DNA of 64,000 nucleotides, taken from positions 868,001 through 932,000 of the forward strand of contig JBOEGY010000001.1 in NCBI GenBank assembly GCA_050633665.1, given 5' to 3'. Within the stretch, counting starts at the first letter, position 1, and each line of letters starts with the position of its first letter. Positions 26,498-34,836 of the stretch are shown piece after piece. The position numbers were made by a program, and so were the translations under genes. The notes under the pieces were generated by a model, which saw only the letters and a list, made by a program, of their open reading frames with translations, ran no database searches and had not been told where the DNA came from. This DNA is from JAUIAI01 sp050633665. GTDB taxonomy: Bacteria > Pseudomonadota > Gammaproteobacteria > Burkholderiales > Burkholderiaceae_E.

Positions 26498-26546
26498 GTC
26501 ATATCCTGTAGGTTACGGGGTTACTTGAAATTGAGAGGGTTCGTTT

Positions 26547-27302
26547 ATGAAGTCATCACCAGTTGTTCTTTGTGAGATCAATGAATCGGTTGCGTTGGTA
26601 ACATTGAACCGCGCTGATAATCTTAATGCGCTTTCTTCCGCGATGATTGCCGGGCTGGTTCAGGTCTTTGCCGAGCTGCGCGATACCGAGCGTGTGGCCG
26701 CGGTTGTGTTGACCGGCGCGGGCCGGGCGTTCAGCGCGGGGCTGGATTTGAAAGAACTCAGTCAATCGAGTGGGCTCAATGCCGGCGATCCGATCGCCGC
26801 GATACACGGGGTAGGCAAACCGGTCATTGGAGCAGTGAATGGCTATGCCATTACCGGTGGGCTTGAATTAGCGCTGGCGTGTGATTTCCTGATCTGCAGT
26901 GACCGCGCAAGCTTTGCTGATACCCATGCGCTGGTCGGTGTGGTGCCGGGTTGGGGCTTGACCCATAAGCTGCCAGCGACCATCGGCTTGAATCGCGCCA
27001 GACAAATGAGCTTTACCGGGCGTTTTATCGATTCCTCGCAGGCGCTGGCATTCGGATTGGTCAACGAGGTGTTGCCACCTGAACAACTGCTTACTCGTGG
27101 GTTGGCTATAGCTGCCGATATGGTTGATTGCCATCAACCAACACTGGGCGCTATCCGGGAGTTGATGGAGCAGGGGTGGGGCCGCTCGCCTGCCGATGCC
27201 ATGGCTGGTGAGAAGCACCGTGCCAGGCAAGCCAATGCGCAGTTGTCTACTGACGCGATGGGAGACCGGCTGGCGGCATTGCAGCGTCGCTCGCGAACCT
27301 GA
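26547..27302 (+). CDS. Enoyl-CoA hydratase/isomerase family protein
   Basis: This 251-residue crotonase has oxyanion-hole residues in AFSAGLDLKE (about 61-70) and AVNGYAITGGLELALACD. The first catalytic Glu is Glu107. The second, usually in PE(I/V)xLG, is replaced by His127 (FADTHALVGVVPGWG). Members with this substitution are common among annotated hydratases, but they may add or remove water differently or act as isomerases or hydrolases. The gene stands between PcaC-like and transporter genes near the fcs-thiolase operon, so a hydratase step on an aryl-acrylyl-CoA is possible. It is not the hydroxycinnamoyl-CoA hydratase-lyase type. Confidence 0.83.
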   Translation: MKSSPVVLCEINESVALVTLNRADNLNALSSAMIAGLVQVFAELRDTERVAAVVLTGAGRAFSAGLDLKELSQSSGLNAGDPIAAIHGVGKPVIGAVNGYAITGGLELALACDFLICSDRASFADTHALVGVVPGWGLTHKLPATIGLNRARQMSFTGRFIDSSQALAFGLVNEVLPPEQLLTRGLAIAADMVDCHQPTLGAIRELMEQGWGRSPADAMAGEKHRARQANAQLSTDAMGDRLAALQRRSRT

Positions 27303-27331
27303 TTACCTCGTCCTACTGGGGACACAGGTCG

Positions 27332-28261
27332 CTATGTGCCGGTTAATACAACCGTCATCGTAAACGTAAAAAATGCCAGCGCGGTCGTAATCAGAATCAC
27401 GCCCGCAATTCGATCGACATCACCGCCGTGGCGTTCAGTGAATAGGAATGACGTGCCCGAGGCCGGCAATGCTGCCATGACGGTTAGGGTAGCGGCTACA
27501 TTTCGGTCAAAATCCAGAATCTGAAAAGTGAGAATCCACATCAGCAATGGGTGCATGATCAGTTTGGTGATGACCAGAATCCAAGTGTCCGTATGCGCGC
27601 TGGATCTTCCTGGCCGGTATAGGGAAACACCAATGGAAAACAAGGCAACCGGCCCGGCTGCGGTTCCCAGAAGCCGCAGGAACTCATCAATAAAGAAAGG
27701 GATAGGCAGCTGAGTCAGCGAAACACACAGGCCAGCCAGAATTGCGCCGATGAGCGGATTTCGGGTTACGCCGAGCAAGCCGGCCAGCGCCGCATTCTGC
27801 CCGGGGTTGACCGATTGTCGCGACGCGACCAGTAAGCCCAGCGGCATCAGAATCAGCAAGTCCGCAAAGCCGGCCGAGATCATCAGACCAATAGCCTCTT
27901 GGCCAAACAGGGCCGGAATGAGCCCGAAACCCATATAGCCCCAGTTTGGCCAACTGGCCGCCAGGCTGCCAAAGGCTGTATCAACCCAGTTATCATTATT
28001 ACCCCATCGCAGACCAAGCGCTGACACCAGGAAAATCAGAATACCGACGGCGGTGTACGCGAGAATGACACTGATGTTGAACACGTCGCTCACCGATGAT
28101 GTTGCGACAAAGCGAAACAGCATTGCCGGCAACGCAAAGTACAAAATAAAACCGTTTAGCGCCGCTACTGTCTGATCGGGAAGCCGTTTGGCGCGAGCCG
28201 CAAACCATCCGCAAAGAACGAGCGCGAAGAACGGGATAGTCACATTAATGATGGGAAGCAA
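27332..28261 (-). CDS. AEC family (auxin efflux carrier-like) transporter
   Basis: The core is a membrane protein with about ten helices in two halves, starting NVTIPFFALVLCGWFAARAKRLP and containing NWGYMGFGLIPALFGQEAIG in the first half. Bacterial AEC carriers move malonate, malate and other small acids. I placed the start at TTG 28261, which gives the family's normal length of about 310 residues. The frame stays open to another TTG at 28354, adding 31 non-conserved residues and leaving only 27 bp to the divergent molybdoenzyme gene. Neither has a good ribosome site, so the start is uncertain. It converges on the crotonase gene with 29 bp between. Confidence 0.82.
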   Translation of the reverse strand: MLPIINVTIPFFALVLCGWFAARAKRLPDQTVAALNGFILYFALPAMLFRFVATSSVSDVFNISVILAYTAVGILIFLVSALGLRWGNNDNWVDTAFGSLAASWPNWGYMGFGLIPALFGQEAIGLMISAGFADLLILMPLGLLVASRQSVNPGQNAALAGLLGVTRNPLIGAILAGLCVSLTQLPIPFFIDEFLRLLGTAAGPVALFSIGVSLYRPGRSSAHTDTWILVITKLIMHPLLMWILTFQILDFDRNVAATLTVMAALPASGTSFLFTERHGGDVDRIAGVILITTALAFFTFTMTVVLTGT

Positions 28262-28381
28262 GAGGTTTCGCGCCGGGTCGCAGGTTGCTGGCTGGTCAGG
28301 GGAGATGGCGCCAGGAGGCAGCGCGCCGAGGGGAATATAGCGGAAGTCTGACAATCCGTCCGAATCGCCGAAGATGGCATC

Positions 28382-30745
28382 ATGTTAGGCTGTTTTGTCA
28401 GCCAGGATAAGCGAGTATCAGCCTTGAGAAACAGATCCGAATTATTCCCAACAAGCACCCACTGGGGGAATTACTGGCTTGAAACCCAGGACGGCAAGCT
28501 TAAGGCCGTTCACCCTGACTCTCATGATGCAAACCCGTCAGCCATCGGCCAGTCTTTGCTTGACACTCGGGACCCTAACGTTCGGGTAGCCCGCCCCGCG
28601 ATTCGCAAGGGGTATCTGCGCGACGGCCTCAAAAGTGATGGCACTGCTCGTGGCCGCGAGGCTTTTGTCGAGGTGCCCTGGGATGAAGCCCTTGATATTG
28701 CCGCGCAGGCAATCGGGCAGACGGTGTCGTCTTTTGGCAATGAAGCGATATTTGGTGGTTCTTACGGCTGGTCGAGCGCGGGACGTTTTCACCATGCCCA
28801 GAGTCAGTTGCATCGCTTTTTGAATTACGCCGGCGGATATAGCTATTCAATCCAGTCCTATTCGACAGGAACGGCCCAGATAATTCTGCCCCATGTGCTT
28901 GGCACACCGGCCTTGCAACTGATGCGCGAGGCGCCGACGATCGAAGATGTTGCTCGCAATACCAAACTTGTGGTCAGCTTTGGTGGCATCAGCATGAAAA
29001 ACATGCAGATCAATCAGGGCGGCATCGGCAATCACTCTGCCCGGGACCAGTTGACGGCGATGCGCGAGGCCGGTGTCGATGTGGTTTGCGTCAGTCCGGT
29101 GCGTGACGATGTGGCTGAATTCATCGGCGCCTCGTGGTGGCCGGTCCGTCCGAATGCTGATGTTGCGTTGATGCTCGGCCTGGCGCACACGCTGCACTCG
29201 GAAAAGTTGCATGATGAGCGGTTTCTGCAGTCGCATTGCACGGGGTACGAGCGGTTTGCTGAGTATCTTGTTGGTCAGACTGACGGCATCCCGAAGTCCG
29301 CAGCGTGGGCGTCAAAGCTTTGTGACATTGAAGCCGGGCAGATTCGCGCGCTGGCCAGGCGAATGGCTTCCGAGTCATGTTTGTTGTCAATCAGCTGGTC
29401 TTTGCAACGGACCGAGCATGGCGACCAACCCTATTGGATGGTGACGGTGTTGTCGGCCATGTTGGGCAATCTCGGTCTACCGGGGCAAGGGGTTGGTTTT
29501 GGATACGGCTGTCTGCATAATTTCGGGTTCGCCGGACGGCGGCCAATGCCGTTCAAGGCGGCCGCACTTGATCAGGGACGCAACGCTGTCAGTCAGTACA
29601 TTCCGGTTGCCCGAATTGCCGATATGTTGTTGGACCCTGGCGGGCAATACCCATTCAATGGCGATATCAGAACCTATCCGGATATCAAGCTGGTCTATTG
29701 GGCAGGCGGCAATCCGTTTCATCATCACCAGGATCTGAATCGCCTGCGCCAGGCGTGGGCCCGGCCACAGACAGTCATCGTGAACGAGCCGTACTGGACG
29801 GCAACTGCGCGCCATGCCGATATTGTCTTTCCCACCACCACGGCGCTCGAACGTGAGGATTTTGCGTTCGGGACTTCCGACTTCACGATGTCACCCATGC
29901 ATCAGGTGTTGGAGGCTTACGGGCAGTCGCGAGACGATTTCGATGTTTTTTCCGGGCTGGCTGCACGGCTGGGGTGTGATGAAGGGTTCACTGCAAAACG
30001 GTCTCCGCGGCAATGGCTGGAAACCATGTGGTCCGAAACCGTGGAGCGGGGCCGTGAACAAGGGCTTGTGCTACCCGACTTTGAGACGTTCTGGAACAAC
30101 GGCGGGTATCGGGCGCCGGTCTCCGAGCTGCCCGAACAGTTGTTTACGCTGGAGCGGTTCCGGGCTGACCCCGTGGCCCATCCACTCGGAACGCCTTCAG
30201 GCAAGGTTGAGATTTTTTCTGAAAAGATTGCATCGTTCGGATTGCCCGATTGCGCGGGTCATCCAGTCTGGAATGACAAACAGGAGTTTCTTGGGGCTGA
30301 GCGTTCGAGGCAGTTTCCACTGGCACTCAATTCCAACCAACCGGTTACCCGACTGCACAGCCAACTCGATTTTGGCGCAACCAGCGTTCAGGCCAAGCGG
30401 CAAGGCCGTGAGGTAGTCCGAATCAACCCGGACGATGCCTCTGCCCGGAAGGTGAAGCCGGGAGACATTGTGCGGGTCTTTAATGACCGGGGAGCGACGC
30501 TGGCCAGTGCCAGACTTGATGCGGGTGTTCGGCCAGGGGTGATTGTCCTGCCGACCGGGGCCTGGTTTGACCCTTCGGGTGACGATGGTCTGGAGGTTCA
30601 CGGTAACCCGAATGTGCTGACACGGGATGTTGGTACTTCAACCCTGTGTCAGGGAACCAGCGCCCATAGTTGTCTGGTCGAACTGGAGCGCTTTGACAGG
30701 CCGTTGCCGGCCATCAGCGTTTTCAGGCCGCCGTCGATCGAGTAG
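28382..30745 (+). CDS. Molybdopterin oxidoreductase, biotin/DMSO/TMAO reductase-like
   Basis: The 787-residue protein belongs to the single-cofactor bis-MGD group of BisC, TorA and DMSO reductase. It opens with THWGNYWLE, has the molybdenum-ligand serine in GGSYGWSSAGRFHHAQ (Ser132), NPFHHHQDLNRL and a C-terminal molydopterin-dinucleotide-binding domain with LHSQLDFG. There is no 4Fe-4S Cys motif and no Tat signal, so it should be cytoplasmic like BisC. Expected chemistry is reduction of a sulfoxide or N-oxide, for example biotin or methionine sulfoxide. No electron-donor subunit adjoins it. The start is poorly defined. A TTG at 28424 is an alternative. Confidence 0.88.
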   Translation: MLGCFVSQDKRVSALRNRSELFPTSTHWGNYWLETQDGKLKAVHPDSHDANPSAIGQSLLDTRDPNVRVARPAIRKGYLRDGLKSDGTARGREAFVEVPWDEALDIAAQAIGQTVSSFGNEAIFGGSYGWSSAGRFHHAQSQLHRFLNYAGGYSYSIQSYSTGTAQIILPHVLGTPALQLMREAPTIEDVARNTKLVVSFGGISMKNMQINQGGIGNHSARDQLTAMREAGVDVVCVSPVRDDVAEFIGASWWPVRPNADVALMLGLAHTLHSEKLHDERFLQSHCTGYERFAEYLVGQTDGIPKSAAWASKLCDIEAGQIRALARRMASESCLLSISWSLQRTEHGDQPYWMVTVLSAMLGNLGLPGQGVGFGYGCLHNFGFAGRRPMPFKAAALDQGRNAVSQYIPVARIADMLLDPGGQYPFNGDIRTYPDIKLVYWAGGNPFHHHQDLNRLRQAWARPQTVIVNEPYWTATARHADIVFPTTTALEREDFAFGTSDFTMSPMHQVLEAYGQSRDDFDVFSGLAARLGCDEGFTAKRSPRQWLETMWSETVERGREQGLVLPDFETFWNNGGYRAPVSELPEQLFTLERFRADPVAHPLGTPSGKVEIFSEKIASFGLPDCAGHPVWNDKQEFLGAERSRQFPLALNSNQPVTRLHSQLDFGATSVQAKRQGREVVRINPDDASARKVKPGDIVRVFNDRGATLASARLDAGVRPGVIVLPTGAWFDPSGDDGLEVHGNPNVLTRDVGTSTLCQGTSAHSCLVELERFDRPLPAISVFRPPSIE

Positions 30746-30751
30746 GCACAA

Positions 30752-31483
30752 TCATCCGTTGACAGCGCCGCCGTCGATGTTGATGAGTTGTCCGGTGATG
30801 TAGCTGGCGGCGGGCGATAACAGAAATTCGATCACGCCGCTGACTTCCTCCGGCTGGCCAAATCGTCCCAGGGCTGTGGCACTCTTGGCGGCAGCACCGC
30901 GGGTTTTGATGACGTGAGCCGGCATCGAGGTTTCAATAATGCCGGGTGCCAGCGCGTTGACCAGAATGCCACGGGGCCCGAGGGCTCGTGAGAGCGACCG
31001 GGTCAGTCCGACCAACGCGCCCTTGGCCATTGAGTAGGCGACATGGTCGGCCGCGCCGCGGTTGAACGCCAGGGAACTTACGAAGATGATGCGGGCATTC
31101 TCGCTCAGGCGGGGTAGTGCGGCCGAGACAATGTCGTAAGCGTTGGTCGCATTCGCCTGAATTGTCCGGGAATAAACTTCGCGGCCGGCGTCGTCCAATT
31201 GATGCGGGACGAAGATGCCGGCCAGGTGAATAATCGATCCGATGGGTTGCTGGCCTGGCGGAAGTGCTGTGCGACAAGCATCCAGACCGTCCAGATCGCT
31301 CGCGTGCCAGGTGGCTCGGGCATTGCTTTCACTGACCAGGGTTTCAAGCGCTTGCGCGTTCAGATCAATCAGATGCATCGCCTGGTCTTTGGCGGCCAGC
31401 GCACGTACGGTGGGCACACCGATGCCGCCTGCTGCTCCGGTGATCAGGTGAATTGACTCTTCTGGTGGCTGATGAGAACCCAT
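30752..31483 (-). CDS. Short-chain dehydrogenase/reductase
   Basis: The 243-residue classical SDR has the nucleotide motif TGAAGGIG (15-22), HLAG in place of NNAG, Ser137 and the YSMAK pair Tyr150/Lys154. The aspartate LID at the end of the second strand points to NAD(H) rather than NADP(H). PGIIETSM and the C-terminal SYITGQLINIDGGAVNG match family members. The start ATG has GGAG 7 bases upstream. A 3-hydroxyacyl-CoA or alcohol dehydrogenase step in the surrounding catabolic cluster is plausible, but the substrate cannot be told. It is convergent with the molybdoenzyme and divergent from the PEP-mutase-family gene. Confidence 0.87.
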   Translation of the reverse strand: MGSHQPPEESIHLITGAAGGIGVPTVRALAAKDQAMHLIDLNAQALETLVSESNARATWHASDLDGLDACRTALPPGQQPIGSIIHLAGIFVPHQLDDAGREVYSRTIQANATNAYDIVSAALPRLSENARIIFVSSLAFNRGAADHVAYSMAKGALVGLTRSLSRALGPRGILVNALAPGIIETSMPAHVIKTRGAAAKSATALGRFGQPEEVSGVIEFLLSPAASYITGQLINIDGGAVNG

Positions 31484-31567
31484 GGGTTCGCTCCGGATCG
31501 ACGTGAATCAGTATGATAGTTGGTCTGGTGTCTCGGCGCGTAGATTGACGATCGCAATAAAGGAGAA

Positions 31568-32398
31568 ATGAAATTGACTGCTGAAACAGGTTCTCAGGCA
31601 AGTAAAGCAAAGGCTTTCGTCAAGTTACATGAGCAGGGCATATTCATCTCTCCCAATCCCTGGGATGTCGGCTCGGCTCGTTTACTGGAAGGTCTTGGTT
31701 TTCCGGCACTGGCAACGACAAGCAGTGGTTTTGCGTTAACACTGGGCCGCGCCGATGGTGAGGTCACCCGGGATGAAAAAATGACGCATTGCGCAGCGCT
31801 GACCGCGGCGACGTCTATTCCAGTCAGCGCCGATCTCGAGAACGGCTTCGGCGATTCTCCGCAGGCGGTGGTGCAAACGATTGAAGCAGCCGTGCAAGCC
31901 GGTCTGGCCGGCGGTTCCATTGAGGACTTTACGGGGGACAAGTCCGCGCCTTTGTATTCCAGTGAACTGGCGGTTGAACGAATAGCCGCTGCCGCAGAAA
32001 CCATCAGGCGTCTGGGTGTTTCGTTTGTTCTGACTGCTCGCGCCGAGCAGATGTTGCGTGCCAAACCAGACCTCGACGCGACGATCAGGCGCCTGCAGGC
32101 GTTTGAAAAAGCAGGCGCCGACGTGCTTTATGCGCCGGGCCTCAAGAGGCTGGACGAAGTTGCCACCGTGCTTGCAGAAGTGAGCCTGCCGGTAAACGTA
32201 TTGATGTCGGGGCTGCCGGGCGCCTCGGTCGGTCAGTTGGCCGAATTAGGAGTACGGCGTATCAGTACTGGTGGGTCGCTGGCCTATGCTGCTCTAAGAC
32301 CGCTACTCGACGCGGGCAGGGAGATGATCGGCGACGGCGGGTTCAACTGGTTGTCCGACATCGCCAACGGTAGCGACGTCAAGAAACTGCTCGGCTGA
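31568..32398 (+). CDS. Isocitrate lyase/PEP mutase family protein
   Basis: This 276-residue TIM-barrel enzyme has the family's SADLENGFGDSP (Asp/Glu metal site), TTSSGFALTLGRADGE near the N-terminus and GGSIEDFTGD. The catalytic-loop Cys of isocitrate lyase (KKCGH) is absent and the loop is short, so it is closer to oxaloacetate decarboxylase, PEP phosphonomutase or 2-methylisocitrate-lyase-like members. The likely reaction is C-C bond cleavage beside a carboxylate. GGAG lies just before ATG 31568, and the in-frame TTG at 31574 would have better spacing, so the true start may be two codons later. It stands alone between convergent and divergent partners. Confidence 0.83.
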   Translation: MKLTAETGSQASKAKAFVKLHEQGIFISPNPWDVGSARLLEGLGFPALATTSSGFALTLGRADGEVTRDEKMTHCAALTAATSIPVSADLENGFGDSPQAVVQTIEAAVQAGLAGGSIEDFTGDKSAPLYSSELAVERIAAAAETIRRLGVSFVLTARAEQMLRAKPDLDATIRRLQAFEKAGADVLYAPGLKRLDEVATVLAEVSLPVNVLMSGLPGASVGQLAELGVRRISTGGSLAYAALRPLLDAGREMIGDGGFNWLSDIANGSDVKKLLG

Positions 32399-32408
32399 CC
32401 AGGGCCGC

Positions 32409-32732
32409 TTAGAGGGTTGGCCCCCAGGGGGCACCCAGCATCAGCTTGTTCTGCTGGCTTTCAAGCATCGGGCGCAACTTTCCGGCAAACGCCATGAAAG
32501 CATCGTCAGCGAACAGGCTTTTCCAGAAATCCCGGCGAGCGTTGTCGTCGTCGAATTTCCAGATATGTATCAACTGATTCATGGCGCCAATGTCGCCGGT
32601 GAAATAACTAACCAGTTGCTGATCAAAGCCGCCGGCTTTCAACGCGGGAAACCCCTCAGATTGATAGAGTTTGATCACATCGCCCATTTTTCCGGTAACG
32701 ACCGTATAGGTTCTGAGTTCGTAAATAGACAT
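32409..32732 (-). CDS. NIPSNAP family protein
   Basis: The 107-residue protein is a single NIPSNAP domain, a dimeric alpha/beta-barrel ferredoxin-like fold. It begins MSIYELRTYTVVTGKM and contains MNQLIHIWKFDDDNARRDFW, the standard WxYxDxxxR-like stretch. NIPSNAP genes recur beside acyl-CoA dehydrogenases and hydrolases in catabolic clusters, but the biochemical role in bacteria is not settled. The gene starts 26 bp after the acyl-CoA dehydrogenase stop on the same strand, so they form an operon. GGAAGG precedes the start codon. Confidence 0.85.
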   Translation of the reverse strand: MSIYELRTYTVVTGKMGDVIKLYQSEGFPALKAGGFDQQLVSYFTGDIGAMNQLIHIWKFDDDNARRDFWKSLFADDAFMAFAGKLRPMLESQQNKLMLGAPWGPTL

Positions 32733-32758
32733 GGCGGTGTCCTTCCTGAGTTAGAGGG

Positions 32759-33916
32759 TTAGTAAGAGCGCGGCAATCCCAGCACGTGTTCGGCGACATA
32801 GCTGAGAATCAGGTTGGTCGAGATGGGGGCAACCTGATAGAGCCTGGCTTCTCGGAATTTGCGCTCGATATCGTATTCTTCGGCGAATCCGAACCCGCCG
32901 TGGGTCTGTACGCAGGTTTCCGCCGCAGCCCACGAGGCGTCGGCACAAAGCATCTTTGCCAGATTGGCTTCTTCGCCGGGGTTTTCGCCCGCTTCATAGC
33001 GACGGATTGCCTCGCGAAGCATTAGTTCGGCAGCCCGCATCTGCGCATATGCCTGAGCAATTGGGAACTGAATGCCCTGGTTCTTACCGATCTCGCGACC
33101 GAAGACCTGGCGTTCGCTGGCGTATGCGGTTGATTTGGCCGTGAACCACTTGGCATCACCGACACATTCCGAGGCGATTAGAATTCGTTCGGCATTCATC
33201 CCCGACAAAATGTAGCGAAAGCCTTTGCCTTCCTCGCCGATCAGGGCATCTGCCGGCACCACCATGTTGTCGAAGAATACTTCGGTGGTGGAGTGGTTCA
33301 TCATGGTTCGGATGGGGCGGATGGTCAGCGATTTGCCTTTGACCTCGCGCATATCCACCAGTAGTACGGACAAACCGTCGGTTTTCTTGGCCGATTCGTC
33401 TCTGGCCGCAGTGCGGCACAGCAGCAGCATCAGATCAGAGTGTTCGGCGCGTGAGGTCCAGATTTTCTGCCCGTTAACGATGTAGTTGTCGCCCTCGCGC
33501 CGGGCCGTGGTGCGCAATGCCGTCGTGTCAGTGCCACTGGTTGGCTCGGTTACCCCGAAAGCCTGCAAGCGCAGCGAGCCGTCGGCGATGCCGGGCAGGT
33601 ATTTTTGTTTTTGCTCCTCGGAACCGTGCCGCAACAGCGTTCCCATCGTGTACATCTGTGCATGACAAGCCGCAGCGTTGCAGCCGTTGCGGTGGATTTC
33701 TTCGAGAATCGCGCAGGCAGCCGACATCGGCAGTCCTGAGCCGCCGTAGGTCTCAGGGATCAGCGCGCTCAGAAAGCCAGCATCAGTGAGTGCCTGAACA
33801 AATGCCGCCGGGTAAGCCTGGTTACGGTCGCATTCGCGCCAGTATTCGCCAGGGTATTGGGCGCACAGTCGAACAACACTCTCGCGAATGTCGGCATGGT
33901 CGAGTTCATAGGTCAT
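32759..33916 (-). CDS. Acyl-CoA dehydrogenase family protein
   Basis: The 385-residue protein has FGVTEPTSGTD (about 120-130), SGMNAERI, ASERQVFGREIGKNQGIQ and HGGFGFAEEYDIERKFREARLYQVAPIST in the usual order. The last segment has Pro where the catalytic Glu of YEGT sits. A Glu is present in MNAERI (Glu243), at the isovaleryl-CoA-dehydrogenase position. It should desaturate a CoA ester and pass electrons to ETF. It shares an operon with NIPSNAP and diverges from an enoyl-CoA hydratase gene 107 bp away, so the two enzymes could act in sequence on the same substrate. Confidence 0.9.
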   Translation of the reverse strand: MTYELDHADIRESVVRLCAQYPGEYWRECDRNQAYPAAFVQALTDAGFLSALIPETYGGSGLPMSAACAILEEIHRNGCNAAACHAQMYTMGTLLRHGSEEQKQKYLPGIADGSLRLQAFGVTEPTSGTDTTALRTTARREGDNYIVNGQKIWTSRAEHSDLMLLLCRTAARDESAKKTDGLSVLLVDMREVKGKSLTIRPIRTMMNHSTTEVFFDNMVVPADALIGEEGKGFRYILSGMNAERILIASECVGDAKWFTAKSTAYASERQVFGREIGKNQGIQFPIAQAYAQMRAAELMLREAIRRYEAGENPGEEANLAKMLCADASWAAAETCVQTHGGFGFAEEYDIERKFREARLYQVAPISTNLILSYVAEHVLGLPRSY

Positions 33917-34023
33917 GGGTTCGGTTCATTCTGTCAAAAACGGTTCATTATCCAACGAATCGCATATTGCCGAAAAACGAAGGATCCATTAGCTTAGCCG
34001 GATCTTCTCAAGTGGTCCCCATT

Positions 34024-34830
34024 ATGTCTCTTATTGCTACCGCAAAATTCGAAACCCTGCATTGTCATCAGCCTGAATCAGATCTTCTGATTGTTGAAAT
34101 GAACCGGCCTCAGGCATCGAATGCGCTCAATACGATGATGGGGCTTGAGTTGCATCAGGTGTTTGAATCTCTGAGTCTTGAGCCCGGCGACGTCCGTTGC
34201 ATTATCCTGACCGGAACCGGCCAGAAAGCCTTTTGCGCCGGCGGAGATCTCAAGGAGCGGCACGGGATGACCGACGATGCCTGGCGCTACCAGCACAGGA
34301 TTTTCGAACGAATGCTGCGCACTATTCTCGACTGCCCCACACCGTTGATTGGCGCGGTAAACGGCGCGGCTTACGGCGGAGGTTGTGAAATTGCTGGCGC
34401 TTGTGACTTTCTCTACGCTAGCGAGACCGCGAAATTCGCCCAAACTGAAACAAAGCTCGGCATTATTCCCGGCGCTGGCGGTACGCAGACGCTGGCGCGG
34501 GCCGTCGGGGAGCGCAGGGCCAAAGAACTGATATTGTCTGGCAAACCATTCACTGCAGCTCAGGCTCAACAGTGGGGGTTAGTCAACGAGGTATTTGCTC
34601 CCGGCCAACTACTGGCAGAATCACTATCCATGGCCCGTCAGATTGCAGATAACGCGCCGGTTGCTGTCCGGCAAGCCAAACAGTCAATACACCGTGGTTT
34701 GCAGATGTCGCTGAGCGACGGTCTCTGGTTCGAAATAGAGGCCTATAACCGGACAGTCGGGTCTGCGGATCGGCACGAAGGCGTGCGGGCCTTTAATGAA
34801 AAACGCAAACCAAAATTCGAGGGACACTAA
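34024..34830 (+). CDS. Enoyl-CoA hydratase/isomerase family protein
   Basis: From ATG 34024 the product has 268 residues, the normal crotonase length. Both catalytic glutamates are there: Glu122 in AAYGGGCEIAGACD and Glu142 in FAQTETKLGIIPGAGGTQ. The oxyanion hole is in AFCAGGDLKERHG (about 69-81). A competent syn-hydratase is therefore expected, unlike the crotonase at 26547 which lacks the second Glu. The reading frame extends 78 codons upstream but that part overlaps the divergent dehydrogenase gene and has no family match. It is followed after 6 bp by an alcohol dehydrogenase gene, making a hydratase-dehydrogenase pair. Confidence 0.9.
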   Translation: MSLIATAKFETLHCHQPESDLLIVEMNRPQASNALNTMMGLELHQVFESLSLEPGDVRCIILTGTGQKAFCAGGDLKERHGMTDDAWRYQHRIFERMLRTILDCPTPLIGAVNGAAYGGGCEIAGACDFLYASETAKFAQTETKLGIIPGAGGTQTLARAVGERRAKELILSGKPFTAAQAQQWGLVNEVFAPGQLLAESLSMARQIADNAPVAVRQAKQSIHRGLQMSLSDGLWFEIEAYNRTVGSADRHEGVRAFNEKRKPKFEGH

Positions 34831-34836
34831 AAACAT

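Noticed and set aside
29814..30416. 200-codon plus-strand frame inside the molybdoenzyme gene
   Set aside because: It is out of frame with the clear molybdoenzyme and has no family features.
33790..34023. Extension of the enoyl-CoA hydratase frame by 78 codons
   Set aside because: It overlaps the divergent acyl-CoA dehydrogenase, has no crotonase similarity, and the ATG at 34024 starts at the usual family position.
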